From positions 244,045 through 308,044 of the forward strand of contig CACZJF010000001.1 of assembly GCA_902781455.1 (NCBI GenBank): DNA of 64,000 nt. Reading direction: 5' to 3'. The notes beneath the pieces are model-generated. The model saw only the letters and a list, made by a program, of their open reading frames with translations, did not search any database and was not told where the DNA came from. Below, piece by piece: positions 1-8,598 of the stretch (its first letter is position 1; each line of letters begins with the position of its first letter). The position numbers and the translations under genes were made by a program. This DNA comes from an uncultured Lachnospiraceae bacterium. GTDB lineage: Bacteria; Bacillota; Clostridia; Lachnospirales; Lachnospiraceae.

Positions 1-239
1 CGAACCGCTTCTTTCTGAGCCGCCTCGTCGTTGTCGCAGTCGACAAAGCTGAGGTTGTATCCGTTCTCCTCACTGAAGACATCCTGGCAGGACTTCGTGG
101 AAGCAGTTCTCCAGTCAGACTCATGTCCGACCTGAGCGAAACCGATGCTTACCAGATCGTCTGCGGAAGCTGTCATCGCGCCGACAAAAAGACCGGCTGT
201 CATAGCAATCGTAAGACCCGCAACCAATTTCATTTTCAT
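1..239 (-). CDS. Sugar ABC transporter substrate-binding protein (partial, N-terminal end)
   Basis: Only the first 79 codons lie in the window; the gene runs off the left edge. The start is ATG at 239, seven bases after an AGGAGG at 247-252. Residues 1 to about 26 form a signal peptide with a hydrophobic core ending in Thr-Ala-Ser-Ala. The mature protein begins with a VSIGFAQVGHESDWR-type motif, as in YtfQ-like galactofuranose/ribose-type periplasmic binding proteins (family knowledge). It would capture a sugar outside the cell for an ABC importer. There is no lipobox cysteine, which is unusual for a Gram-positive binding protein. The kinase and regulator genes just upstream (462-3623) probably control it. 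Sugar specificity cannot be read from this fragment. Confidence 0.8.
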   Translation of the reverse strand, partial: MKMKLVAGLTIAMTAGLFVGAMTASADDLVSIGFAQVGHESDWRTASTKSCQDVFSEENGYNLSFVDCDNDEAAQKEAV

Positions 240-294
240 AAAGAATCCTCCTTTTCCGGCGGCCAAGCGCCATTCCAATTTATTGGTTGTACAC

Positions 295-323
295 ATTCTA
301 TGTCAGTACTTGTACCATCTCAA
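295..323 (-). promoter_or_regulatory. Candidate sigma-A promoter for the sugar-binding protein gene
   Basis: Read on the minus strand there is TTGAGA (318-323), a 17-base spacer and TAGAAT (295-300), about 55 bases before the start codon at 239. Position and spacing fit a housekeeping promoter; this is inference from sequence only. Confidence 0.5.
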
Positions 324-401
324 TGGAACAATTTCGGAAAAAAGTTCAATATTTTCACGAATCCGAAAGTAGATTCTTTGCATTTTTCGTAAAAAAAGAA
401 A

Positions 402-441
402 AAAGTCGACTTTTTTACGATGTAAAGTCGACTTTTTTACG
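402..441. repeat. Tandem 18-bp direct repeat with palindromic GTCGAC core
   Basis: The sequence AAAGTCGACTTTTTTACG occurs at 402-419 and again at 424-441, a period of 22 bp (two helical turns). The first copy sits within an 18-bp perfect palindrome (399-416). The array lies between the kinase stop (462) and the candidate promoter of the sugar-binding protein gene, about 80 bp upstream of its -35 box. AraC-type response regulators commonly bind direct repeats, so an operator is plausible. The T-rich minus-strand read-through could also act as a terminator for the kinase gene. Confidence 0.6.
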
Positions 442-461
442 CTTCAGGACCCATACCTGTA

Positions 462-1946
462 CTAAAACTCGTCTGACGGGTTGTATACCGTGACCTTCGT
501 GCCCTCCCCATAGGTGCTGTCGATCCGGATGGTATACTTTTCCCCGAAATTCAGGCGGAGCCGTTCGGCGGCATTCGCGATTCCGAATCCGGTATTGTCT
601 TCAGAAGGCTGACGGCTGCCGCTCACAAGCTCTCTGACCTTCTGCAGGTCTTCCTCCTTCATGCCGATCCCGTTGTCGGCCACCTGGATGCATACATACT
701 CGTCCTGGGGCCAGGCCGTGATGGTCAGAAGGCCCATTCCTCTTTTATTCTTGATCCCGTGATAGAGCGCATTTTCCACAAGAGGCTGCAGCGTCATCTT
801 GATCACGGAAACATTCATCAGATTCTCCGGGACATGGATTTCATAGGAAAGAATATCCTGATAGCGGAACTTCTGGATCTGAAGATAGGCTTCTACGTGA
901 GAGATTTCCTCGCTGAGCGGGATAATGTCTCTTCCGCCGGATAATGTCGTGCGGAAGAACCTGGACAGTGCCATGACAAGTTCCTGCACATCTTCCTTTC
1001 GCCCGGCTTCGGACAGCCAGAGAATATTGTCAAGGGTGTTATAGAGAAAATGCGGATTGATCTGCGCCTGCAGAAGCTTCTGCTCCATGTTGCGGTTATA
1101 GATCTGTTCTTCCTTGATGTCAGCGACCAGTACCGTGACCTGCTCGGCCATCCGGTTGAAACTGTCACCGACGATAGAAAGCTCATTGCCTGACGCAATG
1201 TGGATCCTTGTGTCAAAATGCCCCTGCCCGATCTCTTCCGCGCCGTCACACAGCATATGGACAGGACGCGTAATGCTCCTGGTAATCAGCACAACAGCCA
1301 CTGCACTGATCGACAGCACGAGGATCAGAATCACGACGGCAATTCTGACCAGCTTCTGCCGCTTCTCCACCGTCTGTTCGCGGATCTCGCCCATGCTTTT
1401 TGTCTCATAGGAGATGTACTCCGTAATTCTTTCCTGAATCAGTTCCGTGATGATCCGGATATCTGTCTCCAGGCGCTCCATGTTCTCCTCATAGCTTCCG
1501 GTCTGCTTGACAGTGTCGTCAATATCGTCCACATGCCTGCGAAGTGTTTTAAGAAGCTTTCCAAGTCTGGAGGCAGCCTGCGCAGCCTCCGGAGAGGATG
1601 AGCTTTTCTCAAGCATCGTAAAGCTGGCTTCCGCCTGGTCGATCATGGTATCAGGATTCGTCATGCTGACAACCGGGCCGACCTCATTTTTCCCTAAAGA
1701 GCGGGCGATCATCTGATACATGACAGAGTCCATATCCTCTTTGAAATGAATGTTGTAGACATTCGCCCTTGTCACATTCTGCGCAATGGAATCGTAGGAT
1801 TCGCCGACACCGCCTAGCATGACCAGAAGAAAGACAGACAAAAACAGGAATGGGATAAAAATCATTCCTGTCATAATCGCCAGCTGTCCGGTCAGGTTCA
1901 TGTTCTCGATCTGAGCGGACAGCTTCTGAAAAGCTCTCTTTATCAT
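462..1946 (-). CDS. YesM-family sensor histidine kinase
   Basis: A 494-residue membrane kinase. An N-terminal membrane segment (about 23-46) is followed by an extracytoplasmic helical sensor region, a second membrane segment (about 197-221) and a HAMP domain. The His_kinase domain carries the NPHFLYN phosphoacceptor motif near residue 300. The C-terminal ATPase domain has PLVENALYHG, ADNGIGM and GFGIANAAERL boxes. It would sense an extracellular or membrane signal, typically sugar or binding-protein state, and phosphorylate the response regulator whose gene ends three bases upstream (1950). The two form one transcript, followed by a sugar-binding protein gene, so control of carbohydrate uptake is the likely role. 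All catalytic boxes look intact. Confidence 0.92.
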   Translation of the reverse strand: MIKRAFQKLSAQIENMNLTGQLAIMTGMIFIPFLFLSVFLLVMLGGVGESYDSIAQNVTRANVYNIHFKEDMDSVMYQMIARSLGKNEVGPVVSMTNPDTMIDQAEASFTMLEKSSSSPEAAQAASRLGKLLKTLRRHVDDIDDTVKQTGSYEENMERLETDIRIITELIQERITEYISYETKSMGEIREQTVEKRQKLVRIAVVILILVLSISAVAVVLITRSITRPVHMLCDGAEEIGQGHFDTRIHIASGNELSIVGDSFNRMAEQVTVLVADIKEEQIYNRNMEQKLLQAQINPHFLYNTLDNILWLSEAGRKEDVQELVMALSRFFRTTLSGGRDIIPLSEEISHVEAYLQIQKFRYQDILSYEIHVPENLMNVSVIKMTLQPLVENALYHGIKNKRGMGLLTITAWPQDEYVCIQVADNGIGMKEEDLQKVRELVSGSRQPSEDNTGFGIANAAERLRLNFGEKYTIRIDSTYGEGTKVTVYNPSDEF

Positions 1947-1949
1947 AGC

Positions 1950-3623
1950 TTATTCCTGCCCCTGGCTGGACATCCGGTATTCTCTCGGTGTCATGCCCTG
2001 CATCTTCTTGAATGTGGAACTGAAGTAATGCGGATCCCTGTAGCCGACTCTGTACGCAACCTCGGAGCTGCGCATCTGCGTTGTCCTGAGCAGTTCCTTC
2101 GCCTTCTCCATCCGCTTTCCGATCAGGTATTCGATAAAGGTGGTTCCCATTTCCTGGGAAAAGATGGAAGAAAAATGATTCGGGCTCATGCCGACCCGCT
2201 GCGCGACACGGTTCAGAGAGATCTCCTCGCTGTCATAGTTCTCATCGATATATGCGACGGCCTCCCTGAGGATCTTTCCATATCGCTTTTCCGTATTGTG
2301 ATCTCTCAGAAGAATCAGTTCCTTGAGATACAGCGCAAGATAGTTTCTGATCTCATCGACTGTCACATGATTCTTCAGAAGTGAATTGATATCACCGCAT
2401 TTTTCATCCACCTCATCCACTCTCCTGCCCAGTCCCCGCAGGAAACGCACCATCGTAAAGTACATGTCCATGGAAAGATAGGTCAGAAACAGTCTGGATT
2501 TCAGGTTGTTTTCTCCGATCGACCGGAAGACACCTTCCAGAAACGGCTCCGCCTCCTCCAGCGTACCGGTCCGCAGGAAGTTTTCGAGCATCTCCCTGGA
2601 GCTGTCATCTGTGACAGCCCTGGACAGATCAAGTGCCGGACCGTCGCCTGCAGATCCGGGAGAAGCAGCGTCCGCCTGGTCCGCAGTCAGACGTGTGCTG
2701 TACAGGTCCGCTCTCACGCTGTCGCTCTCCGCCGACGTCACCACACGGTTCAGCTGCGTGATAAACCGGCACGAGAACGCTTTATTCGCCGAATAATATG
2801 CTTTCCCGATATCACTGATCCTGCCTACGGTCTCCCCTGCTCCGATAAACCAGGTATGATCCGTTTCCTGCCCGACAGTCTCTTTCAGCCGGCGGATCAG
2901 CTGATCCTTTGTACTGTCCAGTTCCTCTTTCGAATTCGCCATCCCGATCATGGCAAATCCATTTTCATTCCGGTCAAAAAAGATCCATCCGGGAATCTGT
3001 TCCGGGATCTCCGAAAGCGCGCTGCGCAGGTCTTCGGAAGGCATCGCGTTGTCCTTCCCGCGAACGGTCATCAGCATCACTGCATAATACCGGGCAGAGA
3101 TGGGAATGCCAAGATGATCGGACATTGCCAGGATCTCTTTCAGCGGGCGGTCGTTCGTCACCAGTGCGCGGAACAGCAGATTCTTCTCTGCGTCCTTCTG
3201 TTCCCTTGCCAGCTCATCGCTCCACACGCTGCCCTGCTGCGATCGCTCCTTTTCGATCTTATCCTGTACACGCCGGATGCACTCCAGGAGTTTTCCCGGC
3301 GGCAGAGGTTTGAGCAGGTAATCTGTCACGCCGAGTGACACCGCCTGCTGGGCATAGGAAAATTCATCGTATCCGGAGAGGATGATAATCGATGTGTCAG
3401 GAAGCTCCTTTCTGACAAGCGCAGAAAGCTCCAGCCCGTCCATGAAAGGCATCTTGATGTCTGTCAGCACGATGTCAGGCTTTGTTTCCAGAATCATGGG
3501 CCAGGCCAGTTCACCGTCGCTTGCCTCACCGACGAATTCGATGTCTTCCTTTTCCCAGTTGATCTGTTTTTTGATGCCGTCGCGCATGACGATTTCGTCT
3601 TCGACAAGGAATAGTTTGATCAT
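1950..3623 (-). CDS. YesN-type response regulator, receiver plus AraC DNA-binding domain
   Basis: A 557-residue regulator. The N-terminal receiver (1-120) shows the acidic pocket VEDE, the phosphoacceptor Asp in LTDIKMPFMDG and the conserved Lys in YLLKPL. A long middle region (about 150-440) of unknown fold links it to an AraC-type double helix-turn-helix at about 452-550 (GMSPNHFSSIFSQEMG and RVGYRDPHYFSSTFKK). It is the partner of the kinase at 462-1946. The start codon at 3623 has no clear Shine-Dalgarno sequence and follows the azlD stop (3633) by only nine bases, so it may be translated by coupling to azlD. Confidence 0.92.
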   Translation of the reverse strand: MIKLFLVEDEIVMRDGIKKQINWEKEDIEFVGEASDGELAWPMILETKPDIVLTDIKMPFMDGLELSALVRKELPDTSIIILSGYDEFSYAQQAVSLGVTDYLLKPLPPGKLLECIRRVQDKIEKERSQQGSVWSDELAREQKDAEKNLLFRALVTNDRPLKEILAMSDHLGIPISARYYAVMLMTVRGKDNAMPSEDLRSALSEIPEQIPGWIFFDRNENGFAMIGMANSKEELDSTKDQLIRRLKETVGQETDHTWFIGAGETVGRISDIGKAYYSANKAFSCRFITQLNRVVTSAESDSVRADLYSTRLTADQADAASPGSAGDGPALDLSRAVTDDSSREMLENFLRTGTLEEAEPFLEGVFRSIGENNLKSRLFLTYLSMDMYFTMVRFLRGLGRRVDEVDEKCGDINSLLKNHVTVDEIRNYLALYLKELILLRDHNTEKRYGKILREAVAYIDENYDSEEISLNRVAQRVGMSPNHFSSIFSQEMGTTFIEYLIGKRMEKAKELLRTTQMRSSEVAYRVGYRDPHYFSSTFKKMQGMTPREYRMSSQGQE

Positions 3624-3632
3624 GGTTTTTAT

Positions 3633-3941
3633 CTAGATAATAAAAAATTCCGAAATCAGAACCACCACGCAGCACAGGCTTGCGACCTGCAGCAGGCTGC
3701 GGCCGAACCATGCGGCGAGGATGCCAGCGGCGAGGGCGAGGATGCCTGAGACAGGCGTCTGTGTGGATTCGATGATTGCGGGAAATGTCATCACCGCAAG
3801 GGTGACATACGGTACATAGTACAGAAAGGATCTCAGGAAAGGAGAACGGATCTTTCTGCGGATCAGGGTGACAGGCAGTGCGCGGATCAGATAGGTCACC
3901 GCAAACATAACCAGAATATAGAGATTGATGTTTTTGCTCAT
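3633..3941 (-). CDS. azlD: AzlD-family branched-chain amino acid exporter small subunit
   Basis: A 102-residue protein with three or four hydrophobic segments and the typical start LYILVMFAVTYLIRALP of AzlD proteins. AzlD works with AzlC, encoded 28 bases upstream, as a two-component exporter of branched-chain amino acids and analogues in the cytoplasmic membrane (known from Bacillus subtilis 4-azaleucine resistance and from BrnFE of Corynebacterium). Length agrees with the family. It is the third gene of the larB-azlC-azlD run. Confidence 0.85.
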   Translation of the reverse strand: MSKNINLYILVMFAVTYLIRALPVTLIRRKIRSPFLRSFLYYVPYVTLAVMTFPAIIESTQTPVSGILALAAGILAAWFGRSLLQVASLCCVVVLISEFFII

Positions 3942-3969
3942 ATCATCTGTCCTTATCAGCTGCTGTCAG

Positions 3970-4713
3970 TCACACATTTTGTTCAAGTGGTTCTTCGTCT
4001 TCCTCCTCCGGATGCGGAAACAGAATCGCCGCGCAGGCAGACAAAAGAATGGTCAGAAGGATGATCCGGTTTCCTGTGGACAGAAGATTCAGATATGGAA
4101 GCCTGGAGGCGGCAAAGCTTGCGGCGAAGCTTATGATGACAAGCACCAGGATAATCCGGTCTTTCCTGGCCGGAGGTATGATCACCGCAAGGAACATGCC
4201 AAAAAGGGCAACGCTCAGAGCGCTCACCAGACGGACAGGCATCAGGTTGCCGACGAGTATGCCAAGCGCGGTTCCGATTGCCCACAGCGGTGCGGCGACC
4301 GTACCTGCGCCATAGGTGTAGAAGGGATTCAGGTTCCCCTTCTGCCACATCTCGATCGCGAAGATCTCATCCGTGATAAAGTATGCCACCCCGAAGCGGT
4401 GGACCGGCCTGATCTTTTCAGACAGCTTCTGGCTGACCGCTGTGCTCATCAGCAGATAGCGGGCATTGATAATCAGAGTGATCAGCACCATCTCAAACAT
4501 GGGAGATGCTGCGGCGATCACGGTGAATCCCGCGTATTCTCCGGCAGAAGCCAGACAAAGAATACTCGCGATAAAACCCTGCACGGGGCTCAGCCCGGCA
4601 TCCCGCGCTGCCACACCAAGCGCGAAGGCCACTGCGAAGTATCCCAGCCCGATGGGTACGCCGTCTTTCATTCCTTCACGGAATGCTTCCTGATTGCTTC
4701 TCATCTTTCTCAC
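3970..4713 (-). CDS. azlC: AzlC-family branched-chain amino acid exporter large subunit
   Basis: A 247-residue integral membrane protein. The N-terminal stretch with GVPIGLGYFAVAFALGV and the later LMSTAVSQKL and YFITDEIFAI motifs are typical of AzlC. Several transmembrane helices are visible, with an acidic cytoplasmic tail rich in Glu. It forms the exporter with AzlD. Its ATG at 4711-4713 overlaps the larB stop in an ATGA arrangement, so translation is probably coupled to larB. Transported substrate is inferred from the family only. Confidence 0.88.
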   Translation of the reverse strand: MRKMRSNQEAFREGMKDGVPIGLGYFAVAFALGVAARDAGLSPVQGFIASILCLASAGEYAGFTVIAAASPMFEMVLITLIINARYLLMSTAVSQKLSEKIRPVHRFGVAYFITDEIFAIEMWQKGNLNPFYTYGAGTVAAPLWAIGTALGILVGNLMPVRLVSALSVALFGMFLAVIIPPARKDRIILVLVIISFAASFAASRLPYLNLLSTGNRIILLTILLSACAAILFPHPEEEDEEPLEQNV

Positions 4714-5477
4714 TTCCGGTTTATCATGGCTGCCTGGTACCCTGCGCCGAATCCATTGTCGATGTTGACGACCGACACACCGCTGGCACAGGAATTGAGC
4801 ATCGCAAGAAGGGCACTCACACCGCCGAAGCCTGCGCCGTATCCGACCGAGGTCGGCACAGCGATCACCGGACAGTCTGCCAGTCCTGCTATGACACTGG
4901 GCAGAGCGCCTTCCATGCCGGCAACCGCGATGATAACGGTTGCGCTCATGATTTCATCCAGATGGGACAAAAGCCTGTGAAGTCCGGAGACGCCCACATC
5001 AGTCAGACGCACAACCTTGTTTCCCAAAGCCTGGGCCGTCAGGGCCGCTTCCTCACTGACCGGCAGATCTGACGTTCCGCCGGAAGCCACCACGATGGTG
5101 CCCCGTCCGGCCGGTTCCGGAACCGGGCCGATGATAGCAAGCCTGGGAATCTCGTGATACTGAAAGAACGGCTTTTCCACAGCAAGCCCCAGGCCCTTCC
5201 CGATATACGATGCCTTTTCTTCAGAAAGTCTGGTAATCAGGATGGTCTTTACGCCGCTTTCGAGCATCTTCTTGGTGATTCCGAGAATCTGATCCTTCCG
5301 CTTTCCTTCCCCGTAGATCACCTCCGCAAACCCCTGACGGAGCTGGCGGTGATTGTCTATCATGGCATACCCCAGATCCGTGTAGGGTTCCTCACGGATT
5401 TTAAGCACCGCGTCATCCAGGCTGAGCTCTCCATTCTGAACCAGCGCAAGTATTTTTCTCAGATAAGACTGCTCCAT
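4710..5477 (-). CDS. larB: Nickel-pincer cofactor biosynthesis protein LarB
   Basis: A 255-residue protein with the LarB signature GYAMIDNHRQLRQGFAEVIYGEGK near the N terminus and a PurE-like carboxylase domain after it (IVVASGGTSDLPVSEEA, PVIAVPTSVGYGAGFGG). LarB carboxylates and hydrolyses nicotinic acid adenine dinucleotide as the first step to the nickel-pincer nucleotide used by lactate racemase-type enzymes. I start it at ATG 5477, which has AAAGGA seven bases ahead; a longer frame to 5537 lacks support. No larC, larE or larA is in the window, and the gene is translationally coupled to azlC, an unusual neighbour. Confidence 0.9.
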   Translation of the reverse strand: MEQSYLRKILALVQNGELSLDDAVLKIREEPYTDLGYAMIDNHRQLRQGFAEVIYGEGKRKDQILGITKKMLESGVKTILITRLSEEKASYIGKGLGLAVEKPFFQYHEIPRLAIIGPVPEPAGRGTIVVASGGTSDLPVSEEAALTAQALGNKVVRLTDVGVSGLHRLLSHLDEIMSATVIIAVAGMEGALPSVIAGLADCPVIAVPTSVGYGAGFGGVSALLAMLNSCASGVSVVNIDNGFGAGYQAAMINRK

Positions 5478-5518
5478 ATGAAATCCTTTACTTATGCATG
5501 CTGTGAAACAGAAACGTC

Positions 5519-5577
5519 CAGCGCCCCTTCCCTCCACTTACAAGCAAGCTTGCGTGGAGGTCAGGCCTTTGGCGCTG
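5519..5577. repeat. Nested inverted repeats between ddh and larB
   Basis: Three arms are nested around one centre: CAGCGCC (5519-5525) with GGCGCTG (5571-5577), CCTCCAC (5531-5537) with GTGGAGG (5554-5560), and the palindrome GCAAGCTTGC (5544-5553). The minus-strand transcript would fold into a long interrupted hairpin just upstream of larB. No T run follows, so it does not look like a simple terminator. It may be a processing element, a regulatory leader or a dispersed palindromic repeat. Confidence 0.6.
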
Positions 5578-5588
5578 TAATCATCATA

Positions 5589-6563
5589 TTATAAATAATG
5601 CGCTCTCAGCCATTCGTCTGTCTGCGGGCTGAGATACTTCGGCGCGATATCGAACATCGTCCTTGCGCCGGTCTGGCCTTCCTTGTTCATGCGGTACGCC
5701 GCCCGCGCGACAGCCGCGATGACACTTCCGGTGAATTCCGGGTTGGAATCCAGCTTCAGGCTGTACTCAATGACATGCTTTTTGTCTCCGGTCCGTCCGG
5801 AATACATAACCACGCCGCCGTGCGGAAGCTCACTGTGATTTGCTTTCATCTCTTCCGCGGAAATGAACTCCACGCTCGTATCATAGTCCGCGAAGTAGTT
5901 CGGCATCTCCTTAATCTCTTTCTCGATTCTCGCAAGATCAGCGCCTTCTTCAGCGACGACGAAGCATTCCCGGGTGTGCTTCTGGCGGGTCGTGAGCTCA
6001 GGATTTGCTCCGGAGCGGACCTGCTGCATCGCTGCTTCGACCGGGACAGTGTACTGGCGCGCGTCCACAACTCCCTCAATCCTGCGGATGGCATCGGAAT
6101 GCCCCTGCGAAACACCTCTTCCCCAGAAAGTATAGTCCTTCCCGTCCGGAAGAATCGAATGTGCGTAGATCCGGCTCAGGGAAAACATGCCCGGATCCCA
6201 GCCGCAGGAGATCACACCGATCTTCCCGGCATCTCCGGTTGCCTGGTCCACCGCGGCGAAATGCTCCGGAATTCTTGCGTGCGTGTCAAAGCTGTCCACG
6301 ACATTGAACAGGGACGCATACCTGGGCGTCTGCTCCGGCAGATCCGTCGCGCTTCCACCGCACAGGACAAGGACATCAATCTCGTCCTTCCACTTCGGCA
6401 GATCCTCCACACTGCATGCCGCGGCACCGGATGCAGGCTTCACGCTTGCGGGATCTCTCCTGGTAAATACCGCTTTCAGCTCCTGGTCCTCGTTCTGCGT
6501 CACCGCTTTCTCAACGCCTTTTCCAAGATTTCCATAGCCAAGAATTCCGATTCTGATACGCAT
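5589..6563 (-). CDS. ddh: meso-Diaminopimelate dehydrogenase
   Basis: A 324-residue NADPH enzyme that makes meso-diaminopimelate directly from tetrahydrodipicolinate and ammonia, feeding lysine and peptidoglycan synthesis. The N terminus has a Rossmann motif ILGYGNLGKGVEKA. The signature regions LVLCGGSATDLPEQ, VISCGWDPGMFSLSR and FWGRGVSQGHSDAIRRIEGV are those of Ddh, and length (about 325) fits. I chose ATG 6563, with GGGAG eight bases upstream, over the longer frame to 6641. It is separated from larB by the nested palindrome. Confidence 0.95.
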   Translation of the reverse strand: MRIRIGILGYGNLGKGVEKAVTQNEDQELKAVFTRRDPASVKPASGAAACSVEDLPKWKDEIDVLVLCGGSATDLPEQTPRYASLFNVVDSFDTHARIPEHFAAVDQATGDAGKIGVISCGWDPGMFSLSRIYAHSILPDGKDYTFWGRGVSQGHSDAIRRIEGVVDARQYTVPVEAAMQQVRSGANPELTTRQKHTRECFVVAEEGADLARIEKEIKEMPNYFADYDTSVEFISAEEMKANHSELPHGGVVMYSGRTGDKKHVIEYSLKLDSNPEFTGSVIAAVARAAYRMNKEGQTGARTMFDIAPKYLSPQTDEWLRAHYL

Positions 6564-6669
6564 AGATACACTCCCTTCTCCATTGGCATACGGTGTCAGG
6601 AAAACCTGATCCCAATGCCCTGATGCCATGCCATATGACAATTACCACAAATACTGTAATGAATTTTAT

Positions 6670-7389
6670 TCAATTCTGCAGGGCATTGTCAATCATTCCC
6701 AGCGGCACGCGGATCTGGTCCGCTGTATCCGCCAGATAATCCGCCCCGTTCTCAACCAGTTCCTCCCTGGTTCCGTAGCCATAGGTCACACCGATACTGG
6801 CACAGCCGGCTTCCTTTGCGCCGATGATGTCAAACCGCGAATCCCCGACCATGATCACTTCATCGGCTGAAAGATGCAGCATGTTCAGCGCTCTTTTGAT
6901 CAAGGCGCTCTTCTTGTTGGAAGGATCATACGGATCCGGTCCGACAATCGCGTCGAAGTACTGCGTCATATCAAAATGCTCCAGAATCTGCTTTGCCATC
7001 CCTTCCGGCTTGGAGGTGACGACAGCACTGGCGATCCCGGCTTTCTTCAGGTCCGCGAGCAGTTCCCTGATACCGTCATAGATGAACAGGTTATAACACT
7101 CACCGGCATGATAACACTCCCGGTAAACCTCCACAGCTTTCCATGCAGTCTCCTCATCCAGCCCGCAGAACGTTGTGTAAGAATACACCAGAGAAGGACC
7201 GACAAATCTGCGCAGTGTTTCTGTTCCCGGGACGGGATAGCCCATTTTCTCAAGAGAATAGCGGACTGAATTCATGATGCCCGGACCGGAATCATTGATG
7301 GTTCCGTCCAGGTCAAACAGAACAGCCTTGAACATGACATGGTCTTTCCCAGAACGATCTGCATTCCTCTTGTTCCCCTCAGGCATCAT
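6670..7389 (-). CDS. HAD-family phosphatase, phosphoglycolate phosphatase-like
   Basis: A haloacid-dehalogenase hydrolase of 239 residues. Motif I is FDLDGTINDSG, motif II the TSK segment in AVVTSKPEGM, the conserved Lys lies in DPSNKKSALIK, and motif IV is MVGDSRFDIIGAKEAG. Resemblance is to Gph/PpaX-like phosphatases that clear phosphoglycolate or pyrophosphate; the substrate is not certain. ATG 7389 (or 7386) has a strong AGGAGG close upstream and overlaps the stop of the alcohol dehydrogenase gene, so the two are coupled. A later ATG at 7335, where most relatives begin, has a weaker site. Confidence 0.85.
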   Translation of the reverse strand: MMPEGNKRNADRSGKDHVMFKAVLFDLDGTINDSGPGIMNSVRYSLEKMGYPVPGTETLRRFVGPSLVYSYTTFCGLDEETAWKAVEVYRECYHAGECYNLFIYDGIRELLADLKKAGIASAVVTSKPEGMAKQILEHFDMTQYFDAIVGPDPYDPSNKKSALIKRALNMLHLSADEVIMVGDSRFDIIGAKEAGCASIGVTYGYGTREELVENGADYLADTADQIRVPLGMIDNALQN

Positions 7390-8507
7390 GATCCCTCCTG
7401 CTTTCTTGCATAGAACGCAATCCGGCGGATCGTATCCTCATCGCACGGATACGGTGCCTTGGCGCATCTGGCCGGATTGGAAGAGACGTCTTTGCAGCTT
7501 TGCTCAATCACAGGCAGCAGTTGATCATCTTCTATTTCAAGATCATGGCAGCACAGTCTGTAGGCTGTGTGGAATTCCTCTGCGGAAGAGAATCCGGACA
7601 GCTCCAGAATCCTGGAAGCATCCTGCTGATCCGCCTCCTTCAGGTAGCCTGCCAGGAAGTAGCAGACCGCTTTGCCATGCGCCACATGCAGATGATATGT
7701 CAGCGCGTAACTGAGTGCGTGCGGAATGCTCGTCCCGGTGTGCGCGATCGCCATACCGCCCAGCATCGCCGCGCGCATCAGCGTATCATAGTCATCCGGA
7801 TCCGGCTGCTTTTCCTTTTTCAGGACAGGCAGGCACTTCTTCCATTCTCTGAGACCGTCCTCCGCGATCAGCCTGGAGATGGGGCCGGCATCCGCGTTCA
7901 GCCAGCTTTCATAGAGGTGAGCCAGCGCGTCAAACGCCGTATTGCACAGGACCTGGCCGCTCGCTCCGGCAAGATACTTCCCGTCGATCAGGGCAAGATC
8001 GGGAAAAATCTTATGCGGAATAGATCCCTTGGTATGTTTCACTTCATTGGTCAGAACAGAAACAGCGGTCACCTCAGATCCGGTTCCGCAGGTGGTCGGA
8101 ATGCATACCACCGGGACAGTACTGCTGTCAGCGTCTTTCGTATAAAGATAATCCCTGCCCTCGGAAGCATGCCGGATCATCAGCGCGATCGCTTTCGCCG
8201 CGTCCATAGGCGAGCCGCCGCCCGCGCCGATGACAAAGTCTGCCTTCTCCTGCACGCCAAAATCCCGCGCCTTCATGACAGTAGCGGCGGAAGGATTCTC
8301 CTCGACACCGTCAAACAGCGCATGTCCAATCCCGTACTCATCAAGCGCCGCGCAGATATCATCATACACGCCGCACGCCTTCGCGGAATGCCTGCCGGTC
8401 ACAATCAGCGCCTTCTTCCCCAGCTTCGCCAGATCCTTCGCATGTGACCTGACCACTTCCCGGCATGAGAATACTCTGACCGGCATATAGAAACGATCTT
8501 CTTTCAT
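7386..8507 (-). CDS. Iron-containing alcohol dehydrogenase
   Basis: A 373-residue group III dehydrogenase. The dinucleotide-binding part shows VIGAGGGSPMDAAKAIA and the metal site is provided by Asp in TAFDALAHLYESW and the histidines of HTGTSIPHALSYALTYHLHVAHGKAV. Such enzymes reduce aldehydes (butanol dehydrogenase-type) or other carbonyls with NAD(P)H in the cytosol; the substrate cannot be assigned. It lies 91 bases downstream of hydF on the same strand. A possible -10 (TATAAT, 8546-8551) suggests it may also start its own transcript with the HAD gene. Confidence 0.88.
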   Translation of the reverse strand: MKEDRFYMPVRVFSCREVVRSHAKDLAKLGKKALIVTGRHSAKACGVYDDICAALDEYGIGHALFDGVEENPSAATVMKARDFGVQEKADFVIGAGGGSPMDAAKAIALMIRHASEGRDYLYTKDADSSTVPVVCIPTTCGTGSEVTAVSVLTNEVKHTKGSIPHKIFPDLALIDGKYLAGASGQVLCNTAFDALAHLYESWLNADAGPISRLIAEDGLREWKKCLPVLKKEKQPDPDDYDTLMRAAMLGGMAIAHTGTSIPHALSYALTYHLHVAHGKAVCYFLAGYLKEADQQDASRILELSGFSSAEEFHTAYRLCCHDLEIEDDQLLPVIEQSCKDVSSNPARCAKAPYPCDEDTIRRIAFYARKQEGS

Positions 8508-8598
8508 CTTCCCTTCCTCCAGAACGTGAACTATGTCCCTGTTTCATTATATTCAGAAAGACCCGCTTGTGCTGTGACTAACGCCATAGAAGCGCCTG

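Noticed and set aside
3925-4980. Long plus-strand frame opposite azlC and larB
   Set aside because: It is antisense to well-supported genes and has no recognisable domain; GC-rich codon bias opens such shadow frames throughout the window.
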